From positions 46,650-110,649 of the forward strand of contig JAAYVD010000160.1 in assembly GCA_012517355.1 (NCBI GenBank): 64,000 nucleotides of DNA, read 5' to 3'. Each line of letters starts with the position of its first letter. Positions within the stretch are counted from its first letter, which is position 1. Below the pieces are notes generated by a model that saw only the letters and a program-made list of their open reading frames with translations, searched no databases and had not been told where the DNA came from. The DNA comes from Candidatus Rifleibacteriota bacterium. GTDB taxonomy: Bacteria > Muiribacteriota > Ozemobacteria > Ozemobacterales > Ozemobacteraceae. The translations under genes and the position numbers were made by a program. Below, one piece after another: positions 16,551-25,568 of this stretch.

Positions 16551-16910
16551 GTGAAACACCCCGAGAAGACGATCGTCAACCCGCCCCTGGCGACCCGCCT
16601 CACCCAGCGGGAGGGCCGCCTTGCCAACCGCCTGTCCCGCGATGGCTGGTCCATCCGCATCCTCGCCTACCACGCCGACGGCGGCCGCTACCTGCTGGCC
16701 CGGAAGGGTTACCTCCGCCGGTCCTACCGCCTGGTGGCCATCGACGACCTGGCCGCCGGCGCCGATGCCGCCCCGGTTCTGGCGACCGAGGAACGCCGGT
16801 TCCCGCCTGCCCGGCGGCGGCGCCCCGCGGTCACCGTTCACAGTCGGATGACCCCGACCGCCCCCCGCCGGAAGATCCTTCTGGCCGCCCCGGCCGAGAC
16901 CCGGAACTGA
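16551..16910 (+). CDS. Small basic element protein of unknown function
   Basis: With the GTG at 16551 (AAAGGAG upstream) the protein has 119 residues, strongly basic, with Arg/Pro-rich C-terminal half (PPARRRRPAVTVHSRMTP). The core (EGRLANRLSRDGWSIRILAYHADGGRYLLARKGYLRRSYRLVAIDDL) looks like one small alpha/beta unit. The open frame upstream to 16212 merely shadows the preceding gene. The TGA overlaps the next ATG. Confidence 0.65.
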   Translation: MKHPEKTIVNPPLATRLTQREGRLANRLSRDGWSIRILAYHADGGRYLLARKGYLRRSYRLVAIDDLAAGADAAPVLATEERRFPPARRRRPAVTVHSRMTPTAPRRKILLAAPAETRN

Positions 16911-17209
16911 TGGCCGCCCCGCACCTGGTCCGTCTGCTGGCATCCATCAAGGTCGGTCTCCTGCCCGATCCGTTCAACGGCAAGCTGGCCGAGCACTTCC
17001 CGGCCGACATGCTCCGACTGGCTGACCAGGCCGTGCCGATCCTGTTCCCTGGCCGAGTGCTGGCCACCGGCCCCTGGGAGGCCCGGCACGCTAACGGTCG
17101 GCGGTGCGGGCACCGGCACACCGAGCGGGGGAAGGCCGCTGCCTGTGCCGCCCGCCTGGGCGATGGGTGGTCGGTGCAGATGGCGACGGTCGCGGCGCGG
17201 GAACCCTGA
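16910..17209 (+). CDS. Last small gene of the element, unknown function
   Basis: The 99-residue protein starts by TGATG overlap with the gene before it. It has a helical N-terminus (PHLVRLLASIKVGLL) and a His/Cys-containing stretch (RCGHRHTERGKAAACAARLG) that could bind a metal but matches no family I know. It closes the rightward train of overlapping genes that begins at the terminase-like gene. Confidence 0.6.
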   Translation: MAAPHLVRLLASIKVGLLPDPFNGKLAEHFPADMLRLADQAVPILFPGRVLATGPWEARHANGRRCGHRHTERGKAAACAARLGDGWSVQMATVAAREP

Positions 17210-17717
17210 CCCGGCGCGGCTCTCGAGAGCCTGACGACTGCGGAACCGCCTTGGAAGCTGGTTTTCAAGGTTCTCCCGCGCGAGGGATTCCACAGGGGTT
17301 ATGATCCCGCGCCCCGCCTCTACAAGCGGCCGGAAATTTCAGGGTTAAAGTGAACCCGCTATGGATGCGGGTTATCGCGATTTCCCGGGAAATTCCGCTT
17401 TCCCGCCGGCCCAAACACTCTCCCTATGCGGGCTCCCGAGACCCGGAACCAGGTTCCCCGCCCTGACGCCCCACGTCGGGGGAGCGGGCGGGCACCCATG
17501 CCCAAACAGGGGTAACAATCCGGGGTAACTTAAAAACAAGTGGCGTCAATGATCGGCAATGGGAAGCACTTTGAATGGTTTAATGCCGTAGAGCTCCGCG
17601 TCCGGCAGGCGGACCGCCATCCCCGCGGGCCGCCCAGCCCGTGCTTCTCTGCTGACCATGAAGGTTTCAGCCTGGCGATTGCCCTCGGGGGCGCCAGGGA
17701 TAGGATGGTCGCGGCTT
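17210..17717. other. Right end of the element and junction with host DNA, no gene seen
   Basis: This 508-bp space has no convincing ORF. It contains a perfect 7-bp inverted repeat AACCCGC/GCGGGTT with a 7-nt loop (17353-17373), several TTTCCCG/CGGGAAA words like those of the iteron cluster (17380-17410), and the 21-bp terminal repeat at 17509-17529. No tRNA or tmRNA is visible that could be the insertion target. Confidence 0.5.
17509..17529 (+). repeat. Right terminal 21-bp direct repeat of the element
   Basis: It is 20/21 identical to 8229-8249 and has the same double GGGGTAAC structure. It lies about 300 bp beyond the last element gene and 190 bp before the host cyclase gene. Confidence 0.6.
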
Positions 17718-20664
17718 CTAGGCGGGCCGCTCGGGACCGGTGCTTTCCGGGGACTGTTCCGGCTCGGCGAGGCGCGTCAGTTCGTACAGCGGAAAAGGCT
17801 GGTCCTTCCCCTTCAGCAGCACCCGGTCGAGGAACCGCACCCGTCCGCGCCCACCCAGGGCTACCAGCGTGGCGGCCGAGATCACGATCCGTGACCCGGC
17901 CCGCACCGACTCCTTCTCGAGACGGGCGGCGATGTTGACGGTGTCGCCGATCACGGTGTAGTCGAGGCGGCCGGTGCGGGAGCCGACCCGGCCGGCCACC
18001 ACCTCGCCGGTGTTGATCCCGATGCCGTTGTGGATGGGGAACAGGCCCCGTTCCTGGCGGTCGCGGTTGAACGCGAGCAGCGCCTCGCGCATGGCCAGGG
18101 CGGCCCGGCCGGCCCGCACGGCATGATGGTCGGTGCCCGGCTGGTCGCGGAAGACGGCCATCAGGGCGTCCCCGACCAGCTTGTCGATCACCCCCCGGTG
18201 CGCGGTCAGGCAGGCCTCCATGGCCGTGAAGTAGTCGTTGAGGACGCTGACCAGCTCCTCGGGGCTGATCCGCTCCGAGAGGGTGGTGAACCCGCGGATG
18301 TCAGAGAACAGCACGCTGACCCGCGTCCGGCTGACCTCCTGCCCCGGGTCGACCTTCCTGCCCACCACCTCCAGGACGTCGGTGGACACGAACCGGGTCA
18401 TCGCCTCGCGCTCCCACAGGCCTTGCACCATGCGGTTGAACACCCCCCCCAGTTCGCCGAACTCGTCAGCCGACTGGATGTCGACGCGTGCGGTGAAATC
18501 GCGCCGGGCCACCGTCTCGGCGGCTTCCCGCAAAGCCAGCAGCGGCTCGGCGAACTGGCGCGACAGGAACCGGTTGACCCACAGCGACAGCAGGATGGCG
18601 TAGGCCACCAGCAGGATGATGCCCGCCTGCGTCAAAGCCCGGGTGCGCTGCAACGGGGCCCCGTCGAGGCTGCCCACCAGCGTGAAGGTGCTGCGTCCGA
18701 GCGGATGAGAGCCTACAAACCGCGAGGGCGTGCGGTCGAAATCGTCCTGGATCACCGTCCGCTGAAGACTGCGGGAAAGCTTGAACAACTCGGTCTCCCG
18801 GGCGTCGAGCTGATACCAGGCCCGGGACCACGTTCTCCCGGAACCAGTTGTTCTCGACCACGGCCAGGGTGTCGAGGCCGATGTCGCGAAGGGTGTCGGA
18901 CGCGGTGAACACCTGTTCCTTCAGGTATGGCCTGATGAACCGGAAGGTGAGCGAAAAAACGAGGAACACGCCGCGCACCCGGTCGGGGTCACGCGGGTCG
19001 CGGATCAGATCCTCATACATGTTGGAATTCTGTTTCTTGGTGAAGTCGAGGGGGAAGATGCGGTCGAAAGCCGTGACCATGTCGGGCATCTGGTAGTCGA
19101 TCATCTTTTGCAGGAATTCGTCCTCGACCATCGAGCGCAGGGCCGAACCGGTGGCCACCGTCTGCGCCCCGGGCAGCGACCGGATGGTCTTGCCGGCGAT
19201 GGCCCGGGCGGCTCCGAACATCGGATCCCGGTCGAATCCCTCCGAATGGAGGTATGACCCGTCGCGGAACATGATCAGGTAATCCGAGAATTCGCCCCGG
19301 AAATCCATCTGGTCGAGGACCTGGAGCCCCCGATGCCAGTCCCATTCCGTGCCGCTGAGATGGTCGCGGATCGTGCGGTACTTCGTCAGGGTGGCTTCGA
19401 TGAACTGCCCGAACCCGTCTTCGACGCGCTGGAGGCGCTCCTCCAGGCGCTGGGTGGCCAGCCGGCGCTGCAGGGAGATGTAGAACGAGGAGTAGGCGGC
19501 CGCCACCAGGACGAACCCGCACAGGGGCAGCAGGCCGCTGATGATCAGGCCCAGGTTCAGCTTGCCGTAGATGCGCAGCGGGATGTCCGTGCGGCGTTGC
19601 CGCAGGTGCAGGCCCAAAAGGGCGCTTCCGACGATGACCAGGCCCAGGGTCAGGTCGAGGAAGGGGAAGAACCGCCGCGCGGGGTGCTGGACACGGCTCC
19701 GGCCCAGGGTGCTGGCGATCGGCGTGTCGGGGTGGTTCCGGACCACGTCGATCCAGGCGAGCCGGTCCTGCAGCGGTTGCAGACGGTTGCGCTCCCAGGG
19801 GCGGCGGGGATTCAGGACCAGTCGCCGGACTCCGGGAATGGATGGATACCGGGCCGCCTGCCGGGCCAGCCAGCGGGGGGGCAGCCGGCTTTCCGGCCAG
19901 GTCACCAGGAACCCGCCGAGGGGCCGCTGGTCGAGCGGGTCGCAGAAATGCGCCCCGACCACCACCGTGCGGCCGAAACGGGTCGGGACGACGAGCGGGG
20001 CCTGGTCGAGACGGGGGGACGAGAGGGGGAGGGGCTTGGCGAACTGCTGCCGCAGAGCCTCGGCGTCGAGACCCTTGCTCCAGAACTCGGCGGCCAGACG
20101 GCTCGCATCGATCGGTTTGTTGTCGCTCCAGAGGGTCTGGTCTGACATCACATAGGAGGCCAGCCGGGCCGCCCAGACGGGGTTCATGCCGGGGAACCCG
20201 GTCAACCGGCTGGCGAACTCCGGGTGCTTCTCCGTGTAATTCCAGGGGTTGGTCATGGCCACGTAGAGGAACGGAGCCCACTTGCGCAGGGGGACGGGGG
20301 TATGGGCCAGCAGCACCGGCTGGAAGGCGGGCGAGATGACCCACAGATCGAGGGGGCGGGCCGGAATCTCGCGGGCGAGTTCCCGGCTCAGCGAGGCGGC
20401 CCAGGCGGCGTCGATCCCGGTGCCGGCGGGGACCGGCAGCCGCGCCAGCACCCGGTCGACCGCCCGGCCCACCTGCACCTCGGGGACCGCCTCGAGGGTG
20501 AACTGCCGCATGTCCTGGAACAGTTGGTCGCGGACGTCCTCCTGGAGGTTGCCCTCCCACTGGGTGACCCCGAGGCCCCCCAGCACCCGCAGCAGGAGCA
20601 GCGGCAGATGGAGGAACAGGAAGACGGCCAACAAAGCCCGGAGGAAGGCGGTCGTGCGTGCCAC
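17718..20664 (-). pseudogene. Class III adenylate cyclase with membrane sensor, interrupted by one frameshift
   Basis: The N-terminal two thirds (start GTG 20664) encode a signal-anchor helix, a large extracytoplasmic region, two central membrane helices around residues 340-400 and a second sensor-like region. The C-terminal third (17718-18788 frame) has a membrane helix (AGIILLVAYAILLSLWVNRFL), a HAMP-like linker and a cyclase catalytic domain. The catalytic domain has metal-binding Asp in VLFSDIRGFT and DKLVGDALMAVF, and DYTVIGDTVNIAARL. The frames meet in GTCCCGGGCCTGG near 18821-18826. Removing one G from the GGG restores a continuous VVPAWYQLDARETELF. Either the gene is broken or one base is miscalled. 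It would make cAMP from ATP. Confidence 0.85.
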
Positions 20665-20707
20665 GCCGGAAAACCCCGATCAAGGGCAAGGATGTTGGAT
20701 TCTACCA

Positions 20708-20817
20708 TAGCCCGGAGTCACGGAAGGCAAAAGGGGCCCAGGGGCCTGGGGCGCCGGGCGAGGCGGTCGAGAGGAGTGTCGCTCCTCCCGCTCTGACCGC
20801 TTTTCCGAGGATTGCGT
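20708..20817 (-). repeat. Dispersed intergenic repeat, family 4, copy 2
   Basis: This is the inverted counterpart of 7941-8056. It fills much of the 264-bp space between the divergent cyclase gene and the repeat-protein gene. Internal dyads such as GGAGGAG/CTCCTC give it hairpin potential. Confidence 0.6.
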
Positions 20818-20928
20818 TTGCCTGGGGGAGTGCCGGGGGGGGATGTCCGGGTGGTGGACCGGCGGGAAGGTGTGGTACCATGGTGGGGGCGGGGTTCTGG
20901 AACGATCCTGCCGGTGAGGAGGAATCCA

Positions 20929-22311
20929 ATGCGCAAGTGGTTGGCGATCGGGTGCGTGGGCGCCCTGCTGTGGAGCGTGGGGGTCGGGGCCGTGGCCCAG
21001 GCCCGGAAATGGGGAAAGGGCCAGGGGGCGGGCCAGGGCGAGGGGGCGGGTGCCCGCTGGAAGAACCGTTCCCAGGGCCAGTCCGCGGGCGACGACGCCC
21101 CGGCCGGCCAATGGAAGGCGAAGCTGCGCGAACGCCAGCAGGCGGGCCAGTCCGGGGAAGGAACCGGCGACGGCGCCCAGCGCTGGCAGCAGTGGAAGGA
21201 AAAGATGCAATCCGGCGATGGCGCCCAGCGCTGGCAGCAGTGGAAGGAAAAGATGCAGTCGGGCGACGCGGCCGCGAAGTTCCAGGCCTGGAAGGAAAAA
21301 CTCCAGGCGGGCGGTGGCGAAGGCTGGCAGAAATGGCAGGAGAAGATGAAGGCCCGCTGGGGTGGGCAGGCCGGCGAGGGTGGCGGCAACGAGGCCTGGC
21401 AGAAATTCCGCGAGAAGTGGCAGAGCGCGGCCCAGGGGAATTCCCAGTTCCAGGGCCTTCAGGACCGCATCAAAGCCTTCCAGGAAGCGCGCCAGGGAGG
21501 TGACCCCCAGGCCATCCAGTCCCGGCTGGCCGAGCTCCGGCAGCAGTGGTCGGGCATGGGGGCCGACCAGCAGACGTCGGTGCGGCAGCAGCTTCCCCAG
21601 CTTGCCGACCGCCTGGCCGAACTCGGCCAGGGGCGCGGGTTTGCCGCCCAGGGGACCACCACCGGTCCGGCCGGCGGGCAGCACCAGTGGCAGGGCCAGG
21701 TGACCGGCCAGGGCGACGGGAATACGGGTTCCTGGCAGACCACCGGCCAGCACACCGGCCCCCAGGGCCGCAATCAGACCTACGACGGAACCGTGACCCA
21801 CCAGGGGAACGCCTGGCAGCAGCAGGGCACCTGGACGGGCCAGGGCGGCCAGACCGTCAATGTGCAGGGCAACCGCACCCGCGACGGCAACACGACCAAC
21901 GGCACCAAAACCTGGACCGGCCAGGACGGGAAGGCCGCTACCTACCAGGGCAAAACCTCGGTCGACGGCACCCAGGCCACCTTCGACCGCCAGTTCACCG
22001 GGCCGCAGGGCAAGGCCACGACGGTGACGGGGACCACCACCAAGGACGGCAACACCCTCACCACCGACAAGACCTACACCGGCCCCGACGGGAAGCAAGC
22101 CCACGTCCAGGGGGTCACCAACGCCGCGAACGGGACGGTGAACACCACCTGGACGAACGACTCCGGCCAGACGGTCACCCATCAGGCCACCCACGACGCC
22201 CAGGATGGACAGGTGTCCTCCCATCACGTCGTGACCGGTCCGCAGGGCCAATCCTGGGAAGGGTCGGGCGACTGGCTGTTCGACTTCATGAACACCCCCG
22301 ACGAGCCCTGA
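20929..22311 (+). CDS. Secreted Trp/Gln-rich tandem-repeat protein
   Basis: The 460-residue protein has a signal peptide (RKWLAIGCVGALLWSVGVGAVAQA) and two repeat regions. Residues about 75-165 repeat a helical WQQWKEKMQSGD-like unit at least five times; two units are nearly identical at the DNA level with a 48-bp period. Residues about 250-440 are Gly/Thr/Gln-rich beta-type repeats of the form TGxxGxxxTxxG (for example TYTGPDGKQ, FTGPQGKAT). The start has GAGGAGG 7 bp upstream. It lacks an LPxTG or autotransporter signature. The composition resembles surface or matrix proteins. No known family; function unassigned. Confidence 0.8.
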   Translation: MRKWLAIGCVGALLWSVGVGAVAQARKWGKGQGAGQGEGAGARWKNRSQGQSAGDDAPAGQWKAKLRERQQAGQSGEGTGDGAQRWQQWKEKMQSGDGAQRWQQWKEKMQSGDAAAKFQAWKEKLQAGGGEGWQKWQEKMKARWGGQAGEGGGNEAWQKFREKWQSAAQGNSQFQGLQDRIKAFQEARQGGDPQAIQSRLAELRQQWSGMGADQQTSVRQQLPQLADRLAELGQGRGFAAQGTTTGPAGGQHQWQGQVTGQGDGNTGSWQTTGQHTGPQGRNQTYDGTVTHQGNAWQQQGTWTGQGGQTVNVQGNRTRDGNTTNGTKTWTGQDGKAATYQGKTSVDGTQATFDRQFTGPQGKATTVTGTTTKDGNTLTTDKTYTGPDGKQAHVQGVTNAANGTVNTTWTNDSGQTVTHQATHDAQDGQVSSHHVVTGPQGQSWEGSGDWLFDFMNTPDEP

Positions 22312-22792
22312 CCTCATCCCCGTCTTGGTCCTTGGTCATCCTGGACATTGGAAGCACCCGACGGGAAATCGTTTGCTGCGAAATGACGTGGGTGGACCCG
22401 ATTGGACGCGGGCGGACACGGGTAGACGCGGGTAGACGCGGGTAGACGCGGGTTGGGCGGGTGGACCCGGTTGGACGCGGCAAGGTCGGGCCGACGCGGA
22501 TGATGGCGGCTGGGAATCAGCGGATGGCCGCTTTCATCAGCAGCAAGGACATCGGTTCCCGCATCCGGTGGGAGCGGTCGTCCCCACGATCAGCCTGAAC
22601 ATTCACCCGTGGCTGGGCACCAGGTGGCGGGGGTTTGTCCCAACCGACAGACTTGCACTCCCGCGTAAGGTCTTGTCATCGACGTGAAACGTCGATCCGG
22701 GGCCAGACCCGGCGCCAGATCCGGCGCTGGGATGATTCACGGGAAACCGGGCGCCTGGGTGCCCCTTCCCCTCAACGGTCAGCGCTGAGCGC
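22312..22792. other. Intergenic space with a 10-bp tandem repeat, no gene seen
   Basis: From 22401 to 22480 the sequence consists of eight consecutive 10-bp units. Three are exactly GGTAGACGCG and the others are variants such as GGCGGACACG, GTGGACCCGG and TTGGACGCGG. The rest of this 481-bp space has no convincing ORF, promoter or RNA. Confidence 0.55.
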
Positions 22793-25108
22793 TCAGGGCC
22801 TGGCCAGGCGCTCCCGGGCGGCCCGGGCGAACTGCGTGTCCGCCGCGGCCCCTTCCCGCTCGAGGATCCCTTCGTAGATCCGGCGGGCTTCGCTGCGCCG
22901 GCCGGTCTTTTCGAGGGCTTCCCCGTAATCGAGGCCGAATCCGCCGTATTCGAAATCGCTGAGGTTGTCGGGGGTCTCGAAGAGGGGGGCGAAGATCTCG
23001 ATCATCGGCCCGTAGCGACCGAGGTTCAGGTAGGCGAGCGCCAACAGCTTGCGGGGCGGGTCGAGCGCCTCCTTCACCTTGGTGTCGGGATCGACCCGGA
23101 TGGCCCGGGGGTACCGGGCAAGGAGCGTCTCGAGCAGGTCGGCGACCTTCGTCCAGTCGGGGGTGCTCTGCCCGTACCGGTACAGGTTGGCCAGGTGCCA
23201 GAGGGCGAGGGGGGCTTGCGGGGTGGCGGGGCACTGCTCGACCACGAGCTGGAAGGCCTGTTTACGGATCGGCACCTCCTTTTCGGAGATCCGGTCCAGG
23301 AACTGGAACAGCTCGATCGCCCGGCTGGCCTGGGCGGGAGGGTCGAGGGGAAGATGCGTCGCGGGGGGAATGGCCAGCACCGGGTTGGCGGCCGTGAGCA
23401 GGTCGATGATGTCCTGGCGGGTGGTGGTGTCGCGAGGGGTCGCCCCGTAGCGGTCGGTCAGGTCGAGGCGCGCCCGCTTCTCGAGCAGGAGCCGGATCAA
23501 TGGCACGTCCTGCTCGTTCACCGCGATGTGTAGCGGGGTCCGGCGGTTGGCATCGACGGCGTCGGGATCCGCCCCGCCGTCGATCAGGAGGCGGGCCAGC
23601 CGGTCGGTGCCGGCGACGGCCCGCTCCGCCAGGAGGTGGAGGGCGGTCCGGCCCTGGGCGTCCCGCCGGTTGGGGTCGGTGCCCCGCGCGAGGAAGTAGC
23701 CGATCAGGGCGTCGGTTCCCGGTTCGTCGACCTCGGTGGCCAGCAGGTGCAGCGGGGTCCGGCCCTCGGCGTCGGGGGCGGCGAGGGCCGCGCCCGCCGA
23801 GGCCAGGAGACCGAGCAAGGCCTTGGTGCGCTCCGGATTGCGGGTGTCGAGGGCGGCCATCACCGGGGTGACCCCCTGGCCGCCGGGACGGACGGGATCG
23901 GCCCCGGCCGCCAGCAAGGCCTGGACGAAGGCCAGGGCGGAGGAGTCCTCCGGGCGGCCCTCCAGGGCCTTGATCAGGGGGGTGTCGCCGTTGCCGTCGG
24001 TGGCGTTGGGGTCAGCCCCGCGGGCCAGCAACAGGGGAAGGAGGTCGACCGCTTCGGGGCAGTCGGCATGGCGGGCCAGTTCGTGCAGGCATCCCGACCC
24101 GAAGGGGAACCGGATCTTCACCTCCGCGCCGGCGTCCAGCAGCACCTTCAGGGCCGTCCGGGTGTCGCCGTCGAGACCCCGGCCCAGCAGGAGCGAGAGA
24201 GGGCTGGCGTCGTTCTCCGTCAGGGCGTTGACGTCGGCCCCCTTGCCGAGCAGGAACTTCATGGCGGCAACCTCGCGCCGGTCGGTGGCCAGATGGAGCG
24301 GCGTGCTGCCGTCCTTCATGCGGGCATCGACCTTGGCTCCCCTGGCCAGCAGCATCTCCGCGAGGCGGGTCGAACGGTCGTCCCAGGCGTCGAGGGCCAG
24401 GCTGTGCAGAGGGGTGCGCCCGTCCTGGTCCCCCCGCATCGGATCGGCCCCGCGGGACAGCAGAAATGCGGCCATCTCCCGCTGGAAGGCATCCACGGCG
24501 ACGAAGAGCGGGGTCCTTCCCCACTTTCCGGGCTGGTCGACGGCCGGAAAACGACCCGGTCCGGCTTTCGCCAGCAACAGTTCGGCCAAGGGCCGGTTCC
24601 CCTCGCGGGCGGCCCACTCCAGGGGGTGGCGGCCGTCGGGCAACCCCTCCCGGACATCGGCCCCCCCGCGGGCAGCGCGCTCGAGCAGGTCGGCGGCGAG
24701 CGCCAGATCGCGGCGGCCGCCCTCTCCGTATCCCAGGAGCAGGCCCGCCAGCAGGCGGGCGCGGGCGTTTCCCTGGGCGGCCGCAGCCAGGAGGGCGGGG
24801 CGGGCGGTCCGGTAGTCCCTCTGTCGGAGGGCCTGGAAAGCGGCTTCCGGCGACACCTCCCCGGCCGTGGGCGAGGCTGGACGCCTGGCTTCCGGCACGG
24901 TCGGGGAGGCGGGCCCTGCCAGGCCAGGGGTTGCAGGGGCCAGCGTTGACGATGCCGCCGGCCCTCGACCGGGGGCGGGATCTTCCGCCCGCGGAGGGGC
25001 TGACGGGGTCAGGGTAGACGATGCCGTCGACCCCTCACCGGCGGAAAGAGCGCCCGAAGCCGCCACCGCAAAACCCACCACGAACAGGACCAGGGCCAAC
25101 TGTCGCAT
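22793..25108 (-). CDS. Secreted ankyrin-repeat protein with TPR-like C-terminus
   Basis: The 771-residue protein starts at the ATG at 25108 (GGGAGGG upstream), where the signal peptide begins (RQLALVLFVVGFAVAASGALSAG). A 70-residue Ser/Thr/Pro-rich linker is followed by a short Sel1/TPR-like helical stretch (FQALRQRDYRTARPALLAAAAQGNARAR in pieces). Then come about ten to twelve ankyrin repeats with the TPLHxA/AxLLLxxGAD pattern (residues 190-590) and a C-terminal TPR-like region (LALWHLANLYRYGQ; YLNLGRYGPMIEIF). The protein probably works as a periplasmic or cell-surface protein-binding scaffold. Partners are unknown. The frame is open to 25390 but that part looks non-coding. Confidence 0.85.
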   Translation of the reverse strand: MRQLALVLFVVGFAVAASGALSAGEGSTASSTLTPSAPPRAEDPAPGRGPAASSTLAPATPGLAGPASPTVPEARRPASPTAGEVSPEAAFQALRQRDYRTARPALLAAAAQGNARARLLAGLLLGYGEGGRRDLALAADLLERAARGGADVREGLPDGRHPLEWAAREGNRPLAELLLAKAGPGRFPAVDQPGKWGRTPLFVAVDAFQREMAAFLLSRGADPMRGDQDGRTPLHSLALDAWDDRSTRLAEMLLARGAKVDARMKDGSTPLHLATDRREVAAMKFLLGKGADVNALTENDASPLSLLLGRGLDGDTRTALKVLLDAGAEVKIRFPFGSGCLHELARHADCPEAVDLLPLLLARGADPNATDGNGDTPLIKALEGRPEDSSALAFVQALLAAGADPVRPGGQGVTPVMAALDTRNPERTKALLGLLASAGAALAAPDAEGRTPLHLLATEVDEPGTDALIGYFLARGTDPNRRDAQGRTALHLLAERAVAGTDRLARLLIDGGADPDAVDANRRTPLHIAVNEQDVPLIRLLLEKRARLDLTDRYGATPRDTTTRQDIIDLLTAANPVLAIPPATHLPLDPPAQASRAIELFQFLDRISEKEVPIRKQAFQLVVEQCPATPQAPLALWHLANLYRYGQSTPDWTKVADLLETLLARYPRAIRVDPDTKVKEALDPPRKLLALAYLNLGRYGPMIEIFAPLFETPDNLSDFEYGGFGLDYGEALEKTGRRSEARRIYEGILEREGAAADTQFARAARERLARP

Positions 25109-25568
25109 GCGTCCATTCCCTCCCGATGATCGAGGCCGGGTCCGCCGCAACGGTGGGCCGGCCGATCCCGTATGGTATCCGCCTGCCTCCCGTCTGGCAA
25201 GGGCCCAAGTCCTCTGACCAACTCGCCTTTGGAGCCATCGGACGGGAAAGGGACGCCGCCGATCCCCGTCGGTCGACGCCGGTTTGTGCGGAAGAAAGGA
25301 CCTCGGCATCGGCCTTTTCCGCCTCCATGGTCGGCAGAAGACCTGTTCCACCTGTTGGTGTGATTGGACTCCTTGCCCCGGCCCTTGCATTCATCAATGT
25401 TTTGGGACCGGGAGGAACCGCCCTTTCAGCGACCCGGCGGTTCCTCGGGAGAGGAAGAATTCTGGTTGGTGTGGTATTCCCTGGGGGGGACTGGCGGGAT
25501 TTTTCCTGACGAGTACAATGAAAGGGATCCTTGCCTTGCCATTCTCAAAAATGGGGAATCATCGCCGC
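25109..25568. other. Divergent intergenic space, no gene seen
   Basis: The space holds only regulatory DNA that I can suggest. On the plus strand CTGGCG-17 bp-TACAAT (25491-25519) would start transcription about 43 bp before the metallopeptidase ATG. No repeat family or RNA gene was recognised. Confidence 0.4.

Noticed and set aside
17210..17560. tRNA or tmRNA gene as insertion target
   Set aside because: No T-loop or acceptor-stem pattern was found at either end of the element.
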